From: Mesocentrotus franciscanus
Taxonomy: Eukaryota > Echinodermata > Echinoidea > Camarodonta > Strongylocentrotidae
Assembly: GCA_037976565.1 (NCBI GenBank)
Contig: CP137673.1
Coordinates: 5,344,863-5,408,862 of the forward strand
Reading direction: 5' to 3'
DNA: 64,000 nt
The notes beneath the pieces were generated by a model, which was given only the letters and a program-made list of their open reading frames with translations, did not search any database and was not told the origin of the DNA. This document shows positions 35,501 to 47,500 of this stretch, piece after piece. The position numbers and the translations under genes were made by a program. Within the stretch, counting starts at the first letter, position 1. Every line of letters begins with the position of its first letter.

Positions 35501-38500
35501 AGAGGTAATCGAATAACATTTTTTTCCAGACGAGAAAGGAAAGGGGACACCTGAGCGAAATGTCCCTTAGAATAATTGTACAAAATATTTGTTTTGTTCA
35601 TGACAATTAACTCTCTGAATAGCTACAAGGCCAGTACCCACTCATATTTATATTTAATACCTATATGAGGTAATTTCACCATGCAATTAAAGTGCATATT
35701 TTACCCGGCTCTCAAACTAGCAGTTTCGAGAGGGTAATATTTCCTGATATTTTCACTCTTCTGGGTTTCGCCATTGTCTTTGAGTACAACAATTCTTGTC
35801 AATATTGAGCTCAATACGTATTGGTGCCATTTAACATCCGGGACCTTCCAAGCAGCTGAATCACCGCAAAGTTTGAGCAGCCTATGATGGGGCGTGGTAG
35901 CAGGGTAACCGTACGGTACCCTTTTCCTGATTCACAAAGGAATGGGTAATAATGATATTGTCTCGCCTATTTTTCGGGAGATGCAATGATATATTGCCCT
36001 TACTGAAATCATATTTCCTGGTGTCTTCCTCAAGGCCAGTCAATATTATATAAATATGTCATGCAAACTATAATGAAAACGAATGACTTGAACTTGGAAC
36101 CTGAATTTGAAAGTCACATTTGAAATTGAATTTGGAAGTCATTTTCCCTTTTTTCCGTTCTGGCTTCAGAATCAACTTGCGGTGAAACATTTTCCGGAAC
36201 CACTGGAGAGATTCTCAGCCCCTTATATCCCGCTGACTACCCTGATCTTCAGGAATGCGTTTACCTCGTTAGGGTGCTTGGTGCGTTGGACATCACATTC
36301 TATGTGAATGATCTGGAGATCGAAACTGGGAATAATGATAAAGTCATCATTGGCCAAGGATCGACTGTTGATGTGAATGGCGAGGGAATTGTTCAATCGT
36401 CAGGGGACGCTTTCACAGTAAGCTCGGATCAAGCATGGATCTATTTTACCTCGGATCGAGATACGAACTTCAGAGGATTTAACATCACATATGATTCAGG
36501 TACATAGTATAAAGCTTAGATTTAAAATCTGAATTTGAATCTAAAATTTAAATATTGAAACCCCATTATATGCAACTACATATACATACCCCCTCCCCTC
36601 CCCGCCCCAACAACAAAAAAAACAAGAATTGCAAATATAGACTGTATTCCTCTTTGGGATTCTACAACTGCTCCTAGACTGCCGCTTCAGACACCTATCC
36701 CTGAAAATACACTTGGACAACTACCCCGTTCATATCATGTTCATCTACCACGACTGACAACTTTCTCCTGATTAAAATGTGTAATTGCCATAGAAACCCT
36801 ATTTTTATTAACGGAATATAGGTCTATTCCTAAAAGTTGTCAAGTTTATGAAAGAAGACGAACTTCTGCACTTTTAAAGCTTATTTTTAAAAAACCTCTA
36901 GCGTAAAACACGCACAACTTTAGGCAGTATCCACTTTTATGTTTGATGTGTATACATAATGTTTAGTATTATGTAATAATTTATTCCTTTCATTGTGGTG
37001 ATGGATGTTTTTCACAAATCTTAATTTCCAGATACAGACAACTGCCGGGAAACCCCGTGCAATAACAATGGAACCTGCACTGATCTAGAGTATGACTATA
37101 GTTGCAGTTGCTCAGATGGCTGGACTGACAAAAATTGCACAACAGGTACAAAATTCAAAAATAATCATAATACTAATTTTTGTTCAAACACATGAGTATA
37201 ATTATTAGGATGTTCAATTACACAATGAATGGAGAAAGATGGGGTGAGAGGAATTCTACACGGGTATTAAGAGATAGGCCTACACCTTTCAATTTCAATT
37301 GATTACAGAATAAATAACCCTTTGATATGTGATTGCTGTCGAAATACCCAACGCCAATGATAACACTGTTGTTCATGGGTTTAGGGTCGAATTTAAAGGC
37401 GATACCAGTCACTAAAACCAGTAGCGGATCACGGAGAGTGATGTGTGTGTGTGTTGGGGGTCAGAGGACGGGTTTCGCCTGGTCAGACCATTTCAGCAAT
37501 AACTATGATATCCATCAGACTGAAACAAATCTCCCCATGTGCCCTTACACTGGACATATGAGAAAATCTGTTTTCATTGTGTTTGTCAGAGATATTAGAG
37601 ACATAATCAAGATTTTTGGAAATTTTAAAATCATTTTTGTTACACCTGTGGCCCCAGCTCTCCTGGCAGAGTGTCCTTGTTCCGATATTGATCACAAATG
37701 CAAGAACATTCATTCTTTGATTGTTTTATTTTTATTGAATTACTGTACAGATATCGACGAGTGTGAGAACGTAGACTGCAATGGCGGAGTTTGTCAAGAC
37801 ATGATCAATGGATTCACATGTATTTGTGTTGATGGATTCTCTGGCACCAACTGTGAAATAAGTGAGTAAAATAATCTGTCAAAACCAAAATCTTGTTTAG
37901 GTGCGTTTCATTTGATTCCTCAAACAGACCACACCCATTTCCCTAGGGTACTTTGGGGCTACTTCAAAAACTTTCAGGCGTTTCAAAGTTAAAAAATTTG
38001 GTGATTTCATTTTCATTATAACATTTCAAAGAGCGTCAGGACTGCAATATCGGGCCACCGTTTATATCAAGTTCTTCCGAATTTTACTACATATTGTTTC
38101 TAGATGATTTTTTTTTATATTCGTGGTTGTTACTTTAAAAGAATGCGAAATAATGATTATTCAAATATATACATTGAGTCCTAATGTGTACCAATAACAC
38201 AAACACAACATGTTGTATATTCAGATATAGATGACTGTTCACCAAACCCCTGTCAAAATGGCGCTACCTGTATTGACGGGATTGGTGGATTCTCCTGCGA
38301 ATGCGCACCAGGTTACACCGGAATCGAATGTAGAGAAGGTAAAATATGATGATGATGATGATAATGATGAAATGATCATAATGGTAATGGTGACAATAAT
38401 GATGAAGATGATAATAATGATGATAATGTTAATAGTAAGAATAATAATGATGATGACAATGATAATATTGATAATAATAATAAAGATATGAATAATGATA

Positions 38501-41500
38501 ATGATAATAATAATATTTGTTTGTTTCACAATAGATATTGATGAATGCAGCTCTAATCCTTGTTTGAACGGCGGTCGTTGCTCAGATAGGGTTAATAGTT
38601 TTCTGTGTATCTGCAATCTTGGATTGTCGGGATCAAGATGTGAAATAGGTAAGTCTGGCTTACTCTGGGTTAAACTAGCTTCCGTGAATAATCAAGCCCT
38701 AATTCCCGACGGGTCGAGTGTAAGATTTGTGAGGAATTACACCCCTCTTGTCGCCAAAGTGTCGGTGCAGTATACTCGACACTGTCTGAAAAGCCTACAG
38801 GAAATCTACGAAAACTCGCGTCTTGACGCGACACTTTTTAATACGAGATAAGTAATCAAAAGTGTGCGTAAAAATGCCAGCGATCGACAATCCGTCATTG
38901 TCTGATTGTATGGTCATGTTTTTACATTTAGGGACCTTCAATTCATTAGCGTTTGTCTTCCATGTCGGCCCCTGGATTTTCAAACATTTGCCCCCTTTTT
39001 TTTCCTTGTTTTGTGTTGTGTTTGTTAATTTAGAAAATATATAAAAACTATGCAATTTCTTTTACATTATGGACATTGTTAAGTAATTGTTAGTTATTTA
39101 TGATTCAAGTCATGTTGTCATGCTGCAAGCATTGAATCCAATGACCGGGGTAATATTATATCTGTAAAGCGCTTAGAGACATCGAAGATCTATTTGGCGC
39201 TATATAAAAGCGGAGTATTATTATATTGTTATATTTATTTATTGTAAGTTTGTTTAACCTTATTAGGAACCTTGCCCTGCACATTTCAGCATGTTATATT
39301 GATTTGTTTTATTTTTGGAAATTAAAATAAAATAAATGAAATGAAATAAAAATGAAAATGAAATTTAATCTGTTTGATTGTCTAGACATCCAGGAATGTG
39401 CTAGTGATCCTTGTAAGAATGGAGGCACTTGTAGAGAAGCTGGCCTGAACGCCTACACATGTACCTGTGCTCCTGGATATTTTGGTCCAACCTGCCGAGA
39501 AGGTATGGATGGTTCTAGGACACCTACCCCCTAGGACAACTACCCCTAGGGCAACTACCCCCTAGGACAACTACCCCCTAGGACAACTACCCCGGACAAC
39601 TACCCCGGACAACTACCCCTAGGACAACTATCCCGGACATCTACCCCGACAACTACCCCAAGACAACTACCCCCTACGACGACCATACTCTAGGACAACT
39701 ACCCCGGACAACTACCCCCTAGGGTAGTTGTCTGGGGGTAGTTGTCCGGAGGTAGTTGTCCTAGGGGGTAGTTGTCCGGAGGTAGTTGTCCTAGGGGTAG
39801 TTGTCCTAGGGGGTAGTTGTCCTAGATGGTGGTTAACTTAGGGGTGGTTATCCGGGGGTGGATGTCCAAGGGGTAGGTGTCCGGATACGGGTTAGGTTAT
39901 CAAATTGAATTGATTAACCTCAACAAATGTAGACGAATCAAACAACCTCAACTAATGTAAATTGGTTGATCCTCAACAAAAGTCAAGGTTTCCCGATGGT
40001 TTGCACATATTACACACCTGCTATACCAACGATCATTGAGTATGTTTATTTGTTAAGAAATGCCGATAGATGATATTCTTTCATCTGGGTTCGCTTACGT
40101 GATAACATGTAAAGTATTGTCCAGTATATTCAGATGTCTGAATCATGTGTGAATGTTTTCTGACCTAACAATTCATTGTATTGAAAAGAAACTCTAATAA
40201 ACTGTAGTTAAAGGGATAAATACATAAGATCACTTTGTCCTAGTTGAGGGAATGTATTCATATGTCATGAATCATTTAGAAATAAAGTCAAAGTCAACAC
40301 TTATATCATGTAGATTACCTTTAGTTAAACCAGAAAAGAGCACAAAAATGAGACAACGTTACACTGTTAGAGGGTCAAATGTGAAATATCATGAAAATTA
40401 ACGCTGATTATGATTTGCCTGTAATATTGTCAAATCTTTCAAGTTAACAATATATCTTGGTCGTTCACACCATGCCTTAATCTCAGATATCAACGAATGT
40501 GCCAGCAACCCTTGTCAAAATGGAGTATGTGCGGATGAAATCAACGGATTCTTGTGTACCGACTGCTCACCGGGTTTCATCGGGACAACCTGCGAATTAA
40601 GTAAGAAGTAAAATTTATTTCATTATCATAGATACACAAGCTCATTAGGCTCCACTGATGTTTAATAAGGAGGTATAATCTAAGATTGGTCTGATGTAGG
40701 ATATGTTTGTTTTTTTATCTTACCGGTAATGATTTTGCATTAAGCTTAAAGGAGCCTACTGATTCATAACATTACAAGTCGGTCATATTTCGCATGACAA
40801 ATTATATTTCCCCTTAATTTTGTGTACGTATGCATCCCCATTCTAATATTCTTGATCCCAAAGGGCACCTGATAATTCTACAAATATATATTTTTTGAAT
40901 TTAATTCATATTTTCTGTTATTTAGTTGCACGGGATTCTTCGGAATCCATTTGAATAATAATAATAATAATAATAATATGGATATTTATATAGCGCCGGT
41001 TACGCCAGGCTCTGACGCCCATGGCGCTGTACACATATTACCCTGGTTGTAGCCGAGCTGCCACAGTAACTAGCGCTCCAGAATACCATGCTGTATAACC
41101 TTAATAAATTCATAGTCGGACTATGTAACATGTTACTGTAATGTTCGCACATTTCCAAAGGTGGTGCACTAGGCTTACCTATTGACATTACCATAGGTTG
41201 ATTGTTTGATTACAATCAAACATTTGAAAATGGCCAACACTAAGCTATTACACATACCCTGTAGTTTAAAGATGTGGGCTGCGTGTTTCTATTAGTAATT
41301 TCTTATGTCTTTTTTTGATGTTGTAAATTTGCTATGATCCAGGAACCCTATGTTTCAGAGTAAGATGGTAGCACAGTTTAAGCAGATGCAAAGGCTTTTT
41401 TTTCACCAGCATTCTAAAGGAAATCATACCCTCATACTGGTTCTGTAAAGAGTCTTTGCCGTATAGGTGACGGAATGTAAGGCCGTCTCCACATTTTAGA

Positions 41501-44500
41501 TTTTGTTTCTAATTTTACTTTCGAGTTGATATACGCAGTAATTTGATTTTCAATCTATTTCAGATATCAACGAATGTTTACCAAACCCTTGTCAAAATGA
41601 AGCAATTTGTATAGATGAAATCAATGGATATCGATGTGACTGCCCGGTTGGTTACAACGGAACAAATTGCGAATCTAGTAAGATTTCTCAAGATTTCAAG
41701 TAAATTATGAATTTAAGTACTGCATGTATGAAGGCCTAAATTGAAACCAAGGTGTAACTGGCATATACACGTAGCCATAAAATCATTTCAAAATCAACTA
41801 ACAGAACTATATTCAGGATAAACTTCGAAAACACGTCCGAGTGCTAATGGCATTGGGCATATTAGGGGAACCAATTGCTGATCTTCAATGACAAAGTCTC
41901 TCAAATATGAATCTAACCCGTTGATACACTGTAGGCCATTTACCCCCAAAAAAAAAAAAAATCGTATTGTTTCATTAACTTTCACTTTCACATTTCACTT
42001 CAGGTGACACAATCGACAATCGACAATCGACGTACGTGTTGATTTTTTCTTGTGAAAGAGCTGCATGTTACTTAAAGAGAAGGTTGAGTTCTGGGAAGAG
42101 GTGAAAAATAATTTGTGAGCGTTATCATTGTATTATGCAAGTGTGGAAGAACATCAGATACAAAATATTCCCTGAAAATGCCTTAATATTATAAATACGG
42201 CATGTAACAGCATAAAAATCGGGACGGATTTTTATGCCACATGTTCGTGTAGTCCCATATACATATTTCTATGTACAGTGCTTGTAACTTTACCAAGACT
42301 GGGCCAAATTTCTTATCATTTTGATGATTCCAGAACCTTGCAGTACACACCAATACTTATATGCTAGATAAATAACCTTTTCTGATCGATTCCACACCGT
42401 TTCTTTCACAATGCAATCGCATGACCAGAACTCAGCTTTATCTTTAATATCTGACATATTTACATTGTCTCCCCACTAATCATTTTAGACTTTGGGTGAA
42501 TAAACAGATTTCACCTTCAATTTAATAATTATAAGGAAAACAATGTTGGTAGAACAGGGGGGACATGATATCATATATACGGGACTCTAGGGGACTCGAG
42601 GCAGTGGACACCTATGAAAAACAACACTCGTGCTGATTAGGGTGGTCCATCCCACAAGTGGAAAACAAAAACTAAATAGATTAAACAAACTATATATGGC
42701 AGTTTGGTTGGGTGCGTCAGAAATAGGATGAGTCATAATACATTTCAGAAACAAAGATGGGTACTGATTATTCTTTTTTTAATTACATTTTACAGATATA
42801 GACGACTGTTTACCGATCCCTTGTCAAAATGGAGCAACCTGTAATGATGGGGTTGGTGGATTCACCTGCACATGCGCACAAGGTTTTACAGGTCTCTCAT
42901 GTGAAGAAGGTGAAGAACGCTTGATTTTGAAATGAAATTGTTTAATGATGTGGAATGAATAAAACAGCATGTGTCTTTATATACTCATATGATGTTCATG
43001 TCATCCGGGTAAATCGTGTATGAATGGGGCGACCTGTACAGATGAAATCAACAGATATCAGTGCGCATGCTCCCCTGTGCACAGTGGGATAAACTGTCAA
43101 TCAAGTAAAATATCTCGATTTCAACATCAGACATGTCACACCACATCGTTAAAGTAACGTCGTTTAATGCAAATGTCAGAAAAACGAAGAACATATTTAC
43201 GAATGACTTGCTTTCTGTTATCTAATCGCCATTTCGATTTCTTTCCGATTCTTATTTCCAGATATTGATGAATGTGCATCAAACCCTTGCCAGAATGGTG
43301 GTACTTGTATGGATGAAATCAATGGATATCAGTGCACCTGCTCTCCAGGATACACTGGACCAGATTGCGCTTCAGGTAGCTTATAGATTATTATTTCTAT
43401 TTTATATGATATTTCTTTTCAGAAGACGAAAATGAGTATCGTTTCATAATAACAAACATACAAGGAAGCGACACACAATAAAAAAAAAGAGAGAGAGAGG
43501 GGGGAATGAAACCATCAGCTAGTGCCTGTGGAGCACGAAAGGGAAACAAGTTCGTATGTGAGACCCTCCCCATTAGCTGATGGTAGAAAAAGTATAAACA
43601 ATATACTCTTCCACTGTAAAATAGCAAATGGGGATTCATTCAAGATAGTATAGTTTCATCGTAGGAATATAACACAATTAGAAGATTCAAACTACGCGAT
43701 TATAAATGCAAAACATTCCCATAAATGAACACAGGTGCAAAGTTTTCAAACACGCGGTGGTGTCACAAGAGGCCAGTTCCACTTTTCTTTTGATTTGATT
43801 TGATTTGATTTATTTATTTCTGTTTGATTTTCTTTTTTCTTTTACAGTTTTACAAATATATAAGAAACAAATCATTGAACATTTTATACATGACAAAAGA
43901 GTATATCTAAAACATAGTAAGGTTGGCTGAAACTAATCGAAAACATCAAACAGGAGGGTTGACAAAGTAAGCAAAGCTTGATAGCATGACTAACCTCAAT
44001 GGATACATAATAATACAAATATGGAGAAAATAAATATTGGTAACAGGGAAAAAGGGAAGAAAAAAGAAAAAAAAAAGAAGGAGGGGGTGTACATCAAGAT
44101 TCACAGATTTATGTGGTAGATGGATTTCAATTTGATATATGAGGATAAAAAAGAAGATACACATTTGAATATTGGGTGGCCAACTTGGGATATATTATAG
44201 AATGAGAAGACTCTCGAGGTTTCTGGACAATAAGAATAAGAATGTGAGATCAGCGATCTGGTATGTGAAAACTGGAAACCTGGGCCTGCGAGTCGGAGCC
44301 TTAAAATGTTTGTATACAAAACAATGTTTCTTTTTTAAATCTCAGGTTTGCAACAGAGTAATCATGTTTTCCATCTCTTTCAGATATTAACGAATGTGCG
44401 AGTGCCCCTTGTCAAAATGGAGCGACCTGTAGCGATGAAATCAACGGTTACAACTGTGACTGCTTACCGGGTTACACTGGAACAGAATGTGCATCAAGTA

Positions 44501-47500
44501 AGAATTTACCAAAATATTGAAATGTTAGCCGATGTAAGCAGCTGACCTGTTTTTTCTGTAATGCTGTAGTAATGTCTTGCATTTAGTATTTACTTTCATT
44601 GATCTATATAACAAATCAATCATTTTTACATGATCGCAAAGACTTAGAAATATCAACTCAAAGCCAATTTGAATACCATGATGTATTGCCTTAAGAAATT
44701 CATAGTCGGATTACTGGAACTGTAATGTTCGCACATTTCAAAAGGTTATGCACCAGTCTATTGACATTGCAATTGGTTCATTTCTTGAATGTCTTTGCGA
44801 TCTTGCTTTTTGTAATTCATACTGTGCTGTTTGTCACCAGATATCGATGAGTGTTCATCGAACCCTTGCCAGAATGGTGGTACTTGTACGGATGGAATCA
44901 ATCGATATCAATGCGCCTGCTCTCCAGGATATACAGGATCAGATTGTGCTTCAGGTAAGAATTAAGAAAAAGAAAATACATTTACATTTGAAAATGGCCA
45001 ACGCTAAGCTATTACGCATACACTGTAGTTTAAAGATGTGGGCTGCGTGTTTCTATTAGTAATTTCTTATGTCCTTTGTTGTTGTTGAAAATTTGCTATG
45101 ATCCAGCAACCATATGTTTCGGAGTAAGATGGTAGCAAAGTTTAAGCAGATGCAAAGGTTTTTTTTCACCAGCATTCTTAAGGAAATCATACCCCATACT
45201 GGTTCTGTATTATGTCTTTGCCTTGTAGGTGACGGAATGTAAGGCCGTCTCCACATTTTAGATTTTGTTTCTTATTTTACTTTCGAGTTTTTTATATGTA
45301 GTAATTTGATTTTCCATCTATTTCAGATATCAACGAATGTGCGAGTGCCCCGTGTCAAAATGGAGCGACCTGTAGAGATGAAATCAACGGCTACAACTGT
45401 GACTGCTTACCGGGTTACACTGGAACAGAATGTGCATCAAGTAGGAATTAACAAAATATTGAAATGTTAGCCGATGTAAGCAGCTGACCTGGGTTTTTTC
45501 TATAATGCTGCAGTAATGTCTTGCATGTAGTATTTACTTTCGTTGAACTATATAACAAATCAATCATTTTTACATGATTGCAAATATTTAGAGAAATCAA
45601 CTCAAGGCCAATTTGAATACCATGTTGTATTGCCTTTAGAAATTCATAGTCGGATTACGCAACATGTAAATGTAATGTTCGCACTTTTCAGAAGGTTGTG
45701 CACCAGGGTATTTACATCATTTCCTTAGATTCATTTCTTGAATGTCTTTGCGATCGTGCTTTTGTCATTCATACTTTGTTGTTTGTCACCAGATATCGAT
45801 GAGTGTTCATCGAACCCTTGCCAGAATGGTGGTACTTGTACGGATGGAATCAATCGATATCAATGCGCCTGCTCTCCAGGATATACAGGATCAAATTGCG
45901 CTTCAGGTAAGAATTTAGAACAAGAAAATATATTTACATTTTCACGCATTTGAAAATGACCAACACTAAGCTATTACACATAATAATACATGTAGCATAC
46001 AGCGTAGCGATACTGGCAGAGCGTTCCAAAGTTTTGGCCCACCACATGCAAATGCCCTGTCACCATAGGTTTTTGTGGCTCCATGATTGAGGGTGAGAAG
46101 GTGTTGGGAAGATGACCGCAGACGCCTTGGTGGGATGTACGGTGTGATGAAATCTGAGATGTACTCTGGACACATGTCATGGAGAGCTTTGAAGATGATT
46201 AGAATGACCTTGTAGCGTATCCGTAACTGAACTGGCAACCAGTGTAGATCTCTCATGATAGGTGTTATGTGTTGAGACCTCTTCACTCTTGATACTAAGC
46301 GAGCTGCAGAGTTCTGAATCCTCTACAGCGTACAGAGTTCTCTCTCTCTGGAGCTCCCAGAAGAAGGCAATTGCAGCTGTCAAGCAAAGAATGATGTTAC
46401 AAACGCGTGGACCAATATCTCAGTTGTCTTGCTATCGAGATATTGACGGACACGACCTATTCTTCTAAGGGCCAAAGGTGCTTTCTTGCAAGTATTGTTG
46501 ACATCCTGCTGCATAGTCAAGTGACTGTCAAGGATTACACCAAGATCACGTAGAGATGGAGATGGTCAAACTCGAATGCCACCAGATGTAGTAGCACCCA
46601 GTTCTTGACGTTGCTTAAAACGTGATGATACATGCAATACCTCCATCTTATTATCATTAAGTGTAAGTTGATTATCCTTCATCTAGCAGCGAATGTCCTG
46701 TAGACAGAGTTCGAGTTTTGAGACCATTTGGTCCCTTGTCTGGGGTTTCATTGTGACATACAAATGTGTGTCATCCACGGACATCATTGTTGAAAAGCCA
46801 TTGCTAAGGATAATATCTTCCACAGGAGCGGTATAGTATATAAACAGGAGCGGGCCGATCACGATCCTTGTGGGACGCCCCATAGCAGCGGTCTAGGATT
46901 AGACGTCACATCCTTGACTAACAAACTCTGTTGTCTTCTCGAAAGATAGGACGTAAACCAGTCCAATGCCACCCCGGTCACACCGAATCTGTCTCGGAGC
47001 CTAGTAAGAAGGATGGAATGATTCACAGTGTCGAATGCCGAGGTTAAATCTAATAAATGAAGGACTGCCTCATTCCCGGTCTTTCTGAACTATTATGAGA
47101 GCAGTCTCTACGCTGTGGTGCTGCCTGTATGCAGATTGTCTAGAGGGTAGTAGAGAGTTCGAATTCAGGTAAGTCATCAGCTGCTGACTAATGATCCGTT
47201 CTATGACTTTCCCAAGGAAAGGTAAATTTGAAATCGGACGGTAAGTTTTTTAAGTCTCTGGGTCTACAGAAGGACTCTTCAGCGTCGGGATGATAAGTGC
47301 AGACTTCAGTGATGCTGGAAATGTTCCAGTCTGAAGTGACTGGTATGTCATGTCCGTCAAAGTAGGAAGAATGATATCCAAGCACTTTCTAAAAATACAT
47401 CATGGAACAGGGGCAAGTGAACATGCCTTGATCTAATTTTATTTGACGATCTTGAGCACATCAGCATGGAAAGCCTTGCCATACACGGTAGTTTAAAGAT

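Noticed and set aside
43017..43104. An extra EGF exon
   Set aside because: No acceptor, first cysteine block missing, and the upstream joint is intron sequence.
45966..46286. 106-codon minus-strand protein as a host gene
   Set aside because: It is the C-terminal part of a decayed reverse transcriptase within an intron insertion.
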